A stretch of DNA of 55,946 bases from Mansonella perstans (GCA_037074765.1 JBAMDO010000284.1:1-55946); one strand, 5' to 3'. Positions 1 to 11,865 are shown, counted from the stretch's first letter. Program-made: numbers and translations. The notes: a model not told the origin generated them from the sequence alone.

Positions 1-878
1 ATATATAGGAAAGAGAAAGGCTTCATAGTAATGAATTTACTGTACTTGTATTTCTTCGAGGAATTAAGTTCCATATAGTAATTTATTTTACCGTTTCTTA
101 TTTTGCTCTTTATTTTTAGGTTTTTCCAAGTCTCGGCGCTAATTGTATCGTGCATTGTAATTGCCATTAATTTATTGTTCTTCGTGGACTACATAACTGG
201 AGAACTGGGGAATGAATGGTACATTTGGGTAATACTCTTAATCCCATCGATCGCATATCTTTTATTCGTCTGCTATTTGGTATATTTGCAATTACTTTTG
301 TGAAAATTTTTCATAAATTGAAAATTATCCTTAATATTAGTTTGTTTCTTTGCTAAATATGACAAAAATACGTCTTTGTAACAAGAATGAAGAAACACGT
401 CTTGTGAGATATGAATGAAAAAAACATTTAGTGATCGGACATATTGCTAGAAACTTAAACAAGGTAAGATCAGACTCAATCCATTGATTGTTTAACTAAC
501 AGTAGAATTAAAAAAAGTAGTATGGTCTCTAGATTTTGTAAGTTTATTTCACGAGACTATGCTTCTTTATTGAATCGAATGACTGCATTTTCATGATGAT
601 TATTGTAATTTTTTAATTTACAGGGTTTTATAAATATCAGTTTCATCGTTTTATTTTACTCACTGGAATAGAGCATTCTCATTATTTTAGTAATTCTTTG
701 AAATTTCAGCTATTCGTATGTATGGCGGCAATAGGTATGCTAACTTCTCCAAAATGGAAAGCAAGTTTTATTTAAATACGATTCGCTTTTTCAACTGTTT
801 GAAATTTCAGCAGGCTTTTTTGGTTTTGTGTATTATATGTTGTCGTTATTATAGTTATTATAATAATGTTATGTAAGA
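1..878. repeat. Left copy of an ~880-bp direct repeat shared with the right end of the window
   Basis: This segment aligns with 55067-55946 along its whole length. I counted about nine differences: a few substitutions (for example near 330, 526-528 and 624) and small indels in A runs and a TA step. The last NRAMP exon inside it is identical in both copies. The repeat begins at base 1 and its partner stops at the last base, so the two window ends overlap one another. That fits a contig whose ends are two alleles or collapsed copies of one locus, a circularised contig, or one unit of a ~55-kb tandem duplication. Confidence 0.95.
120..303 (+). CDS. NRAMP transporter, last exon only (left copy)
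   Basis: This is the terminal exon of a divalent metal-ion transporter of the NRAMP/SMF family, cut off by the window start. The acceptor TTTTTAG ends at 119; the exon completes a split arginine codon, then encodes [13 protein letters not shown], a [14 protein letters not shown] loop and a last hydrophobic segment ending LVYLQLLL and a TGA stop at 301-303. It is identical in translation to 55186-55369, where the upstream exons are present. Alone it cannot make a product. A TTTCAG about 400 bases downstream starts the next gene. Confidence 0.85.
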
Positions 879-1094
879 TGACATATGGGTAAAGCTTTTT
901 ATAGAATGGTTTCACATTCCTTTGTATAGTTGGGGATTTGAAATTTTGCATGCAGATTAATCTCCCCCAAAAACAATTTTCTGGCTATATATTTTTTTCT
1001 TTAGAAAATACCTGGTTTCGATCCAGTACATTTCAAAACCGATGCACCATGGCTTTCCGAAGAGCAGAAAATTGTGGCCAAAATGGATCAATAG
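718..1094 (+). CDS. Small single-pass membrane protein (about 60 aa), unknown family
   Basis: Three short exons can be read: 718-734 (ATG, MYGGN), 811-890 (SRLFWFCVLYVVV plus an isoleucine-rich stretch, then CKMTYG) and 1005-1094 (KIPGFDPVHFK, TDAPWLSEEQKI, VAKMDQ, stop). The ATG sits eight bases after TTTCAG (701-709), like a trans-splice leader site. The predicted product has a short N-terminus, one strongly hydrophobic helix and a polar tail. The third exon fits the frame only if its A run at 1005-1008 lacks one A; with the four A seen, the frame breaks. Exons 1 and 2 recur at 55787-55803 and 55874-55936. It follows NRAMP by about 400 bases on the same strand. I do not recognise the family. 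Confidence 0.45.
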
Positions 1095-1149
1095 CGATTG
1101 TTACTATCAACCGATCATTTAGGTTATTTCCTGGTGGTTCATTATTTTC

Positions 1150-1500
1150 ATGCTTTTTACTGATGATTCCTGAATATGTTTCTGCAGGATTTTGCTCCTG
1201 AAGAACTTTATGGTAGTGGAGAAAATGTCTTTGTTTTATGTTGTGCACTGTTGTTCATTGGTATAAAGATAAAGCAGCGAAAATAAAGCAATTTTTCTGA
1301 AAGAAATAAAGCAGCGAAGTCTATGGTGACATCAAAGAAGGTGATGCACACATATAAATACACACAAAATTTTAGGAAATTTATCACATTTTGTTTAGTT
1401 GTCCAATGAAGTCTTGTTTGGAACCGGTGAAATTCATAGAAGTGCATGCAGCGAAGTCTCTTTGTATGCATTTTGGAGTGTCTCATCTATAATTCCTGAT
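1150..1500 (+). other. Exon-like fragments downstream of the small membrane gene
   Basis: Two plus-strand stretches look protein-like. After TTTCTGCAG near 1186 comes DFAPEELYGSGEN, and after TTTAG near 1398 comes a reading with EPVKFIEVHAAKSLCMHFG. The second recalls the C-terminal SLAMHFG region of metallo-beta-lactamase-fold hydrolases, but no metal-binding HxHxDH motif is visible and the frames do not join. They may be remnants or alternative 3' exons. Confidence 0.15.
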
Positions 1501-2660
1501 ACAGTGGTATTATTTTTTCTGTTCTTTAAATTACGTTTCTCCTTTTATTGGGAGAAATTTTACTTGGTAAATATATATTGATTCTTTGCGCAATTCAGCC
1601 TCATGTAGGTATAACTCCAGTTGTGTTATTAGTGATGTTGCAAAAATATAGATGGAAAACTCGTTTATAGAATTTGCGATAGATTTGTTAAGTAGACATA
1701 ACATTTTCTTTTAGCTGCGTACATTCTTATTCTGCCTACGGAAGGATTCAAATTTTGATAGGTTAATTTTTTATAATTGTATGGAATATCTCTAAAAGGA
1801 GAGTTTTCCAAACGTATTTTCGTTCTTCATTAGTATTCTATGATGAAGCAAATTGTTTTAATTTTATAAGATCTATCTATTGAGCAGAACGTGACATTCT
1901 TTGACTGTATGGAAAGGAACGATTTTTGAGAAAGATTAAAAGCAGAATAGAACTCTTTTCAGGTATCGTTGCATTACCTAGCAGTTAATTATCAGTGCAA
2001 AGAATAAGTGAAAACCTTCGTGGTAAAAATGCAGAACTTTCAGTATGACAATGAATTTTTAAATATTTGTGAGAATAGCTTTCTTAATAACTGTAGTAGC
2101 TTGATTAGGGAAAATGATTTTTTGACTAATTGACATTTTTGCCGTTCAGTGTGGAATTTTGGCATTTTTGGATTAAATTGGAGTGCCTGAGTGAATTCTT
2201 GGTCCGAATAGAAATTAGTTGACAAGTTTTTGAACTCATGATTCTTGCTTTCATCTGTTTCTTTGAAGGTTCTTGAGTAAAGATTCGGGAATCAAATAAA
2301 GCACACAGTTCTCTCTTGCCCTCTTTCATACTTAATCCTCGGCCGACTTCCTAACTAGAACTGCATAAATTTTCAGAAGCTAAAACAATCAATAGTCTAA
2401 CTTTAGATTCAATGAAGTCACATTTTGCAATTCATCAGTATAGTTCAGGTAGGGAAATTATCAACTCCAAACCAACCAATCCTACGTAGCTATTTCACTT
2501 AGTGGGCACGTATGGTCTTAAAAACTTGAACTCCGCAAATAAAAACAAAAGCAGCGCAGCGATGGCAGCAATTTTACGTTGCTTGGCATAAGGTGAATAT
2601 ATCATAATTTATCGTAATCAGCCTTAATAACTAAATAAATAGTACAAAAGCAAACAATAC
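1500..2660. other. Non-coding stretch, nothing recognised
   Basis: AT-rich sequence with stop codons in all frames; the few open stretches on either strand have no domain-like composition. It separates the left-end plus-strand genes from the minus-strand tetraspanin. Confidence 0.5.
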
Positions 2661-2668
2661 AAATCTGG

Positions 2669-4592
2669 CTATTTCTTGATGAGACGAGCATAAATCCCAG
2701 CGAACACAGCAGGCATCATCTATAAGAAGAACTTAAATTCCTTGAATTGCTAACATTTGTGTAAGCATTAGAAGTTCAAAACTAAGTCGGTTAGATAAAA
2801 TTGGAAAATTGAATGTAATTGAATGTAGAATGGATCAAAGGAATATAAGAACCATACCATGATAACACTTGCAATAACGAGAAGCCACGCAGCAACATGC
2901 ATTACCTCTAATAGATCGGATCTTAGCGGTATGTAGCATGTTCTCGTGTGGACAGCCAATTTATCCGGATGATACAGATCTGTTTCCAGGCAGCGTTGAA
3001 CCATTTCATTTATACACTGAAAGTCATGCACTTGAACTGATTTAAAAAAGTGGTGTGAGACCTGAAGGTTTAAACTTTTTTATTGGGTGAACTGAAAGTC
3101 AATGAAGAACTTATTCCAAGGTTTGATTAAAATTAAGGTGACCAGGATAATGGAAGTTTTTGCTTGAGTCCCTTTTGATGCATAAACCATTTCGATGTTT
3201 TCCAAATCCTCAAATCATCGGTACCATTTACTCCGCAACAATTAAACTAAAATTGTTGAATAAATGAATATTTTAGTTATTCATCCTAAATAAGTTACTG
3301 GAACATAAAGTTCAATTTTTATTGACACAAGAAACCACTTGGAAGAAAAGTTTTTTCGTGAAAAAGTGGAGAAATCTCAATAAAGCTTGGAATTTGGACT
3401 TTCTTTTGAAGTTCGTCCCAAGCATAAGTAATTCTCTCCATTTCCGGTAGTCCATAAAGTTCACGCAGTGATGTAAGCATTTTGAGATGGAGCGGTATTT
3501 TATGTTGTAGCTGAAAAAATTATTGATAAAATTGGGAAGATTGCAATGAAATGTGGACGTAAAATAATCACGTCAACTTTTTGAAAAATTCCTTCAACAA
3601 AAATAGCAGAACCTGATGTCGGAATACAAAAGCCATAATAGCACCAATAAACATTGTTATGAATATTACTCCACTGGCTATCGCATACTGAAATGACTTT
3701 ACCGAAATTACCGTATTGTAACATTTCATTATGTTTTCATTATATGTTCAGGATAATAAAAATGTCTTCAACATTCTTCTACATTTGACATTCTACTAAT
3801 TAACTATGCCTATTTACTAGGAATCATTCCAACTAAAATCGTCGAAAACAAACTAAAATGGTATGGCAATGTGGAGCACAACAAATGATTTGACAGCTCA
3901 AAATGGGTAAGCTTTTTATGAAAGTCCATGACCAGTATAACCAAGACACTTACTACACTGACCGATCGATCTCCGTGACCAACCCATCTATTTTTATTAA
4001 ATCACATCACAATCTTTTGCGTGTCATTTTTTCAAAGATGAACAAACCGAATACATGAAACATCGCATTTCTTTCGATAAAGCATAAATCGAAATACTAA
4101 TATTGATTAATGCAAATATTGAGCTAACAATCATAATACGGGCAACATCTACGTATAAACTTGGCTTAAATAATTCTGCGTACTGTGATCGGTCCTGCAC
4201 TAACCAACAACCGTATATTAACACTGCTAACAAAACCACCTGCAGAAGAAAGAAAATTTTGGTTTAATTAAAAAAACAGTTGACATGTTTGTGATTTACA
4301 AATCAAATTTTGGCCAAGTATTCAATCTAATATTTTTGATGAAATACTTTTTAAATTACTGAACAAAGTTTTATAAACATTCAATCGACATTTCTATCAT
4401 AAAGCAAAAGCTGTTACAATTGAAAGAAACTGTGTGCTGAAGAACAGTAGTTGTGTTATCCTTCCAAATGTACCGTAAGCTGTCCATCCGCCAATAATTC
4501 CCATTGTGTAGTATTCGAAGGAATTTGAATAGAGTAAGAAATTTTTGAGAAAATTTAAAGCTAATCGATCAAAATAATTGCACCGTAGTGCT
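2669..4592 (-). CDS. Tetraspanin (four-pass membrane protein)
   Basis: Seven minus-strand exons give about 288 residues without the start: 4418-4592 (TM1, [14 protein letters not shown]), 4048-4239 ([12 protein letters not shown], then TM2 [13 protein letters not shown]), 3613-3687 (TM3, [13 protein letters not shown]), 3400-3510 (large loop, [11 protein letters not shown]), 3143-3246 ([11 protein letters not shown]), 2858-3016 ([22 protein letters not shown]4) and 2669-2719 ([19 protein letters not shown] stop). The CCG motif and TM order are diagnostic of tetraspanins, which organise membrane microdomains. Splice phases agree throughout except between 3143-3246 and 2858-3016, where one base is missing from a clean join. 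The first coding exon with the ATG was not found. C. elegans has many tetraspanins and I cannot name the ortholog. Confidence 0.85.
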
Positions 4593-4790
4593 CTGAAATT
4601 TATCAAAATTAATGGGCATCCATTTTATATGAAAATTTAATCAATTTTAACACAAAGAGACAAATTATTTTGTTGGTAAAAACTTAAATTTATGAAGCGA
4701 CAAGAAAAACGAAATTATATCATGCTCATACAAGAAACCACTTATTAATAAACAATACAATAAATTCTGTATTTTCAAAGTAAAGTACAT

Positions 4791-4910
4791 TTAAAAAAAT
4801 GAAAAAATACATGCCATATTTACAAATGAATAGGTGATGAAAATAATTGTTAAGGCAATAATACCAACCAAAAGCTGGTTTGATGCATGTCGAAAGAATC
4901 TCCAATTCAT
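4791..4910 (-). other. Short ORF with an N-terminal membrane anchor
   Basis: The ATG at 4910 opens a 39-codon frame: MNWRFFRHASNQ followed by a hydrophobic LLVGIIALTIIFITYSF. A donor-like GTAAAT follows the phenylalanine codon. It resembles the first exon of a type II membrane protein, but its phase does not fit the tetraspanin exon at 4592 and no partner exon was seen. It could be the start of an unseen gene or chance. Confidence 0.2.
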
Positions 4911-4959
4911 GTTTGCTAGTGAGAAAAAGTAAAAGTGAAAATGTTTGAAGCAAATACTC

Positions 4960-6330
4960 CTATTTTCACTTTAAAAATTAAACTATATCTGAAGTTGTTT
5001 GCAATCCTAATATTTGGAGAAGGAATTGATGGAACATTTACTACAGATTTAGCCAGAAAACGCCATTTGTCGTATATTGGCTAAACAAAATCCTCCTTTC
5101 TAATCATAGCAGCAAATATTAAATATTCATGCAGAAAACAGAGACAATAAATCCTGCTTGTAGAGATAACAAAACGGAATTAAAACAATGGTTTGAAAAA
5201 TAGCATTACTTCAAGAAATAGGACATCTTTTAAAGAAACGAATAAGTAAAGATCTTCAAAAATTCGCCAAAACATATTTTACTGCATATAAATTCTCCAT
5301 AATGAAAGAAATGTGTTAAATTAATAAAGTTGTTCCGAGTAACATACCTGCTTTCGGAAATACTTGGTAAAATATTTTTTTTTACAGAAACAATAGATTT
5401 CATGTAGAAAGTTTGGTTTTAAAGAAATGTCGAAACACAGAAAGAATCCTAATACAACTCATTCAGAATATGTGCCGGTAGAACTGATTTTTTGAAATCT
5501 CAAAACTTGAACCTTAATTTCTAAAGTCAACTGCGCTTACATGGCAGGATTTCTGACTGATTGAAATGCAAAAGATGTGTCAGAACGGGGAACTCGAAGA
5601 GTTTGAAAAGTGATGTGGAAGTGTTTAAAATAGCCTTCGGTAGGCAACAGGGAAGGTGCCGTTCTTTCCAGTTTGTAGAGGGCGGATACTAGTGGCAGAC
5701 TTTAGTGCCGCTTGACGATCGGTCGCCCAAAAATCTTCAATACCAAGAAGTCTGATCACACCGCAATATTCTTCATTCTTCTGCTCCCCCTTCACTCCCT
5801 TATATGGTGTTTCTCCGTTCGATTTTCAATCCGCCGACATCAAATTAAAAACATCGAATATGTCTGACCCACACTACATCACAAGGTTTAATTCTAATCC
5901 ACTCAGTTCACAGATGACAAAATCCTCATATATCTTGATCTGTGCTTTTCAGTAGAACCGACTCTTCAACTAGTTCAAATTCTAGAAGTAGCACCGTATT
6001 CCTACGAACGATTCACAAATGTGAAAATGTTTTAGTTGCAAAACAAAAAATTTTTTGACATGTGCCGCAGTTTCCTTTCATTGCTTTCTGAATCATGAAA
6101 TCACAGTCTCAAAAGCTAGAAAAGACTAAATGGTCGATGTCCGGTCTTTTGCCAATGTTAAAAACAAAAGAAACCTAGACGGTAATAGTTTATACAAATT
6201 GCTCAATAATACTTTCAGCATTACATTTCAACGAAGACATGATAATCAAAATACAAAAAAGAGAAATTTTGGACAAAAGTTCACGGAGTTAAGCATGAAG
6301 CGTCGAATTCCGAATTAAAATAAAAAATAA
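4960..6330. other. Intergenic stretch between tetraspanin and glyoxalase II
   Basis: No supported gene. Open stretches are short and of low complexity; one at 6130-6318 on the plus strand is asparagine/lysine rich with no family resemblance. 5640-5900 is less AT-rich than its surroundings, but nothing specific was recognised there. Confidence 0.45.
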
Positions 6331-6334
6331 TACA

Positions 6335-8182
6335 TTAAGCATGGAAATTATTTTTCATGTTTCTGATGCTCTTCATAACAGCGACAGGATCTGTAGATTT
6401 TGTCAGGTTTCTGAGTTCATCACTTACACTGAAATGAAGTCAGTCAAACTACTTAGTAACAAAATCATTTCTTAACGCAATGCGGAGCCAACTGCCTGAC
6501 AATTGCCAAGATTTTCCGACAATAGCTATTTCTCACAAGACTCACCGAACACGCATAAAAGGATTGAAACGTTTCTCTTCCTCAATTGTGGAAGGTACTG
6601 TATAGTTACCAGCCTTACGTCGTTCTTCCGCCCAAGCTAATTTTTTCGTAATTTCATCATTGTTCGGTTCGACCGTGTGAGCGAATTTCAGATTTTCAAC
6701 AGTGTATTCATGCCCACAATATATCTGCTACAATAAACTAGGATGCAATAAGATTCAATGTGTAGTGCTGAAGATTTTCGAGAGTTGAATTATGTTTCAA
6801 AATGTAGCATAAAATGAAATGAAGTACCGTGTCGCCTGGCAGACTACCTAGTTTTTCATTCAGAGCAGAATCCATATCCGCAGCATTACCTTCAAAAAAA
6901 CGTCCGCATCCTGCAACAATAAAAGGAGAAATGATAAACGGAACAAACAAAAGCATAGGAAAAAGAAAAAGCAAAGATCTGAAAAAAAAATTAAGAAATC
7001 CTTAATATTATGAAATGAAATCAATAGAAGCAATGATAACTTAAAGTAATAGTTTACACTGTAACTGTTTCTTGAAAATTGGGTTCAGACGTAATGGAGC
7101 TCTTAGGAGATCAAATAATCTATAGACAATGCAAAAGCACGTATATGAAAATAAAAATTAGCTTCCTACTTCATCTATTATAAATCGTAAAGTAGAACTT
7201 AACCATTTCTGCTTAAAATTAATTCTGTTCTTTCTTCGTGAAAATACATCACACTGCAATAACTATCCCGAATAATCATCGCTGTTCGTTAAAAATTTGC
7301 AACCTACTATAAGGAGCTAAATGACAAAATTCCTTCTTACCTCCTATAAATAGCGTATCGCCAGTAAAAACTACTTTGTTACCAGTATGATCAGTGACAT
7401 AATAGCAGATCGAGCCCGTTGTGTGACAAGGTGTATGTAAGCACTTTACATCAAGTTCACCAATCTGTGGAGATGGTAACCTTATCATTTGGTTCAAACA
7501 CTCGGAATCAGATCGAACTTATTAGCTCTCTTAGGACAAAATAGCAAGTCTTATTACTAACAATTTAACTATGAATAAAAGGTGAAAGCTATCAAATTCT
7601 ACCTTGGAGTTAGTGAGTCTATCAGTGACCAACTGCTGAGATGATAAATGTAGTGTCATAAAAAAAGTAACATACCTTGAAAACATCACCATCTTTCACC
7701 CTATTGGTAATACCTGCAATACGGTCATCACCTCCGTAAATGGACAACCCACGACATTCATCAGAAAGATCTTTTGTTGCACCGGCATGATCCCTGAATG
7801 TAAAGAAATTATTCTTTTCCACTTATGATGAATAATTGTTAATTATACTAAAAATCATACCAGTGATGATGAGTAACGAGAGAAGTAGTAAGCTTCACAC
7901 CAGTCTCTTTGACAGCTTTATTTATCTGCAAGTACTTATTACTTTGGTATCAGTTTAACTTAAAACTATATATTTCCGTAAACCAAAAACATTTTTAACT
8001 TTTACTGTTACATATTAAACTAAACGGAAATTCATTTATTAAAGGCTGGTAAAGCCGGATTAATCCTGCAAACTCACGCCTTTCAAATTAACCGGATCGA
8101 CAATAGCAGCATCATTGGTTTTTTCATCAATCAAAAGATACATATAATTATCACTCAACGCTGGGATAGGTATGACTTTCAT
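6335..8182 (-). CDS. Glyoxalase II (hydroxyacylglutathione hydrolase)
   Basis: Hydrolyses S-lactoylglutathione to lactate and glutathione, the second step of methylglyoxal detoxification. Seven exons (8078-8182, 7861-7925, 7676-7793, 7341-7464, 6828-6910, 6546-6727, 6335-6428) join in perfect phase to 256 residues, matching the ~260-residue animal enzyme. Visible motifs are [16 protein letters not shown], the metal ligands [40 protein letters not shown], the glutathione-contacting [14 protein letters not shown] and NPFMRVR near the C-terminus. Translation is open upstream of this ATG to another ATG at 8245 ([14 protein letters not shown]...), so a longer form with a possible mitochondrial presequence may exist, as in animal HAGH genes. 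No frameshift was seen, which is useful as a control for sequence quality in this window. Confidence 0.95.
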
Positions 8183-8339
8183 TTTCTGATTTACAACACT
8201 TGTTGAGATTTTCCGGGTGACAGCCAACAATAATGTGAAGCACATACACTGTGCTTTACGACTAAAAAGTGTGCCAGTTATTTGACTGCAAATAAACGGC
8301 AAATTACTGAACTCGACAGTACACAATTTCGAGCATTAT

Positions 8340-9320
8340 CAACCCTGCAAACTTTCAAACACATAGATAATCTGAAATAAAATATGTGCCCTTTTCGAAC
8401 GGTTATAACAGTCTAATTAGTATATTACAGAACCGATTCATCAAAGATAACTGTCAAATGTCACCATACAATGTAAATGTAATTGAAAAAATTAAAATGA
8501 GAGCACAGTTATAAGATAAGGTGACATATTCAATCTAATTGTAATTCCTTGCAAATAATTTTGCAAAAAAATGTTACAAAAAACGAAAGAAACATATATG
8601 TAATACGAATAAATTGCAAAACAACAACAGTTTCACTTTTATATGCGCCTCTCGAAAAAAACAAAACAGCAAAACTGACTAGAAACTAACACCTGTAAAT
8701 TAACTGCTTTGCTTCAAATACTAGTCACAAAAGCTTATCAAAAGGTAATTCGAAACAATGTGTATCACAAAAAGTCATTATGAATGTGAAAGCTCGTACC
8801 ATGTTCATTATATTAATGTAAATGATTTGAAATAAATTAAAAGCAGAAAATAAGCTACAATTAGTGGAGCATTCCACACTGAACACTGACTACTTATAAT
8901 TAAATACTGACTGCTTACTGTTCAAAAAACGAAAAAAAATACTTGGGCACCGGATGAAATTCATGCAACTAACAAACATCGCTAAGGTGAAAGCACTGTA
9001 ACTAAACTTCAAAGAACTCTTTGATAATCCAGTAGATTCCTGCTAATTAGTCTACACAATCTAGTTTTTCTTGAATTCTTCTTTGTAAAATCGTTAGGAA
9101 ATCAATTAAATCACATTCAGTGATCCTAACGACAGTCATCATGGTTACACAGGAATGCGTGGCATCGGAAAAGCGAAGTAAATGGACCGCCACTAATGGA
9201 TACTAAATGGACACTAATGGACACTAAATAGACACTTTGCTACATTAGTAAATGGACTAATTTATCAAAAACGACAGAAATTTCAATTCACTCAAACAGC
9301 AGAATCACGAGTTATTCGCA
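8340..9320. other. Intergenic stretch with a short tandem repeat
   Basis: AT-rich and without a supported gene. At about 9180-9235 the words ACTAATGGA and ACTAAATGGA recur several times in tandem, giving an irregular short repeat. Confidence 0.5.
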
Positions 9321-9323
9321 ACT

Positions 9324-11865
9324 CTAATCTTCTGCCATGAAATTTTCTTCCAAATTTTCACCAAATCCCGTAAGTACATTATTAGGATCAGAATCTGGAT
9401 CAATAGGTAACAAATGATCGATTGATGAAGCGCGTAACATCCTTTCAATGACTGGTTCACCGTCTTCAGAGACCTGAAATGGTAAAAATTTTCAATGTAT
9501 TTTTAAGATAGTAGCCTTCGTGATCTTAAGAGTAATAAGATGAAAATCAAAACAAAAAAATTAAGGCATATTTACCCCCTCGACTCCTGCTTCATTCCGC
9601 ACCGTTTCCCCAAGGCTTTGCATAGTGTGAGATTGCTGAGGGGTTTTTTGACCATAATTCTGGTTAGCACGAACACGTTCTTCATGAGATTCAGTAATCA
9701 CTGAGTCTATTATTGATATGACACTATTCTTCGCTATTTCTACCATCGATGACACTTCATTTACTTGCTAAAAAAGAATAATTTGGAATCCAGCGACAGA
9801 TTTGAAGCGGAAAATAAAGTTTCTGAGATAAAGCAGTTTCTCAAACTCGCAATAACTGAAGCTAACATCATTAAAACATGAAATTGCCCAGTATTTTGTA
9901 CGCCCGACACAGATCTTGAATGATCTCCACACCAGTCACAGTTGAGGCTTCACTTTCAAATCTTGGAACAGTACTTTTTAGCTACGATCAATGTTTGGAA
10001 AAATCTTTACATACACCAAAGTTTTTGTCTGTTTTTCGACAAATAAATTAAAGTGTTGTATTATTCGAAAGTTTTGCGCAAAATTTTTAATGGATCTCAG
10101 TGTCTGTCATTTTTTTTTTATATTTTAATGACATTATTTTTTCGGCAGTTATTCCTACAGCGTTATTCCAGACACCTAGTTTTTCACAAGTTCTTTTTCG
10201 GTTGGAGCTCCGTTGTACTTCACTTTTAATCCAGTAAACTAAAGCATTCCATTGATCCTTTTCATAATTCAACAATTCTCCACTGACAGCGCCATGCATT
10301 TGGACATCAAAACAACCGTTCGTTTCATCTAACCGCAAATGTCTCCGAACTGTCAGTTTTGAATTGCAATCAAATGAAAATGAGACAGTTTTAGAGTACC
10401 AACTTCTACATTAAGCAATTTCTCCAATTCACCCTGCTTCTAGAAACATCGCATATACATTTTGAATCGCATGCATCTCTCGTATTCGAGTCTTGCATTA
10501 ACTTAAGACTTAGGATGCCGCATAACATTTCACCTTTCTTCAGCACCATTCCAATCCACATGCACCTCTCCTACCAAACTGCATGAGAATAGCGAAATCC
10601 TCCGACAACCTGGCACTTCAAATTTTTAGCAGTCCATCCCCGCTCTGATCTTTCCTGTAACCCAAGGTTGATTTCTGTAGTGTTGCAGTTTTTCTGTTTG
10701 ACTATAATAGTTGGCAAAAAATCGTGAGAATGCAACCAATAATGGCAGTCGTTCTGTCATTTGCTTGAGGCTACGATGCCAAATTCTGTATATTTCGTAA
10801 ATATATTATTCGATTTCATCCGCAGACATTATTAGGGCATATATTTCTGATTTTAGAAAAATAAATGATACACTTTGCTAACTTTAAAACCGAAGAGCGC
10901 AGTAAAGTGGTAACCTGACTAATTCTTTTAACTTCCGCAGCTTTCTTCTTTTTAGAACTACCAGATAGTTTCCCCACTGCATCGACTGAAATCTTCTCTG
11001 CTGTTGGAGATGTCGGATCATTATCCGGAATTTCAAGGCATGAATCCATAAACGGATCACGAAATGTGAACAGTCGCTGACAAAGTACTCTGAACAACCA
11101 GTACTTGTCATCATCAACAATTATTGATCGGTTTTTAAATTAAAAAGATAAGTTACTGTTCTTAAATAACTAGAAAATACAAATAATTCGCTGAAACCAA
11201 TAAAGAAACCACAAAATAAACCTTTTCAGCCGCTTCAAATGATTGATTTCTTTTTTGATATGGTATAAACGATTGCGCAACCGATTGTTGGACTGAAAAT
11301 ATTTACAATGATTTGATGAATTAATTGGGAAGTACACTTATAATCCTATAAATTACTATCACAAACTGAATATTTGAATAATACAGCAAATCCACGAGAA
11401 AGTAAATCATCGACATTTCTGTTCGATAAAAGATCGAAAAATTTAACGAGGTTTAAGGTAACTGAGTGCAAAATATAATACTATATAAATATAATCATAT
11501 TTCTGTTGCAAGTGAAATTTTTTAAGGCGATAGCGTTCGGAGACTGGTGACAAAGGTTCTTTCTGCAAGTCAACCGGAACTGAAGATGCCGATGATGAAA
11601 TGGTAATTGCTTCACCGCATGAATGCCCACTTTCGAGTGAATTAACGAATGCAAATTGAATATTCTACAAAAAATGAAATCATGAGAGACATGAAAAACG
11701 CTTAAAACTTGAACGATTACAGAGAATTTACTGTAATCGAAATTTAAAAGATATAAATAACTCAACAAGAGGTTAAGTGATTTGAATGATTTAGTTAAAA
11801 GTTTTAAATGATTTAGTCATCTAGCATAATACACTTACCAGTCGTTTTGATCCTACATCAACCAT
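9324..11865 (-). CDS. Unidentified protein with basic coiled-coil region, probably nuclear
   Basis: Exons read on the minus strand: 11839-11865 (ATG, MVDVGSKRL), 11482-11664 (NIQFAFVNSLESG, a serine-rich stretch, ERYRLKKFHLQQKY), 11222-11292 (SNNRLRNRLYHIKKEINHLK), 10915 to about 11120 (VDDDKYWLFRVLCQRLF, SGSSKKKKAAEVKR), 9576-9767 (VNEVSSMVEIAKNSV) and 9324-9473 (VSEDGEPVIERML, acidic tail ENFMAED, TAG stop). 9890-9985 may be a further exon (RFESEASTVTGVE). The heptad-like basic helix, lysine cluster and acidic tail suggest a chromatin or transcription factor. The YRLK start of the coiled coil faintly recalls TBRG1/INO80E, but I would not name it. The acceptor of the 10915-11120 exon was not found. 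Confidence 0.5.
10160..10370 (-). other. Exon-like ORF inside a large intron
   Basis: A minus-strand open stretch reads KLTVRRHLRLDETNG, CFDVQMHGAVSGELL, NYEKDQWNALVYWIK and ends near a donor-like G|GTGTCT after TCEKL. Its composition is much more protein-like than its surroundings and it lies within the 9324-11865 gene, between its fourth and following exons. It may be an extra exon, a nested gene, or an old insertion. No family is recognised. Confidence 0.3.

Noticed and set aside
4791..4910. Missing first exon of the minus-strand tetraspanin
   Set aside because: Its donor phase joins to an immediate stop in the exon at 4592, and tetraspanin TM1 is already encoded there.
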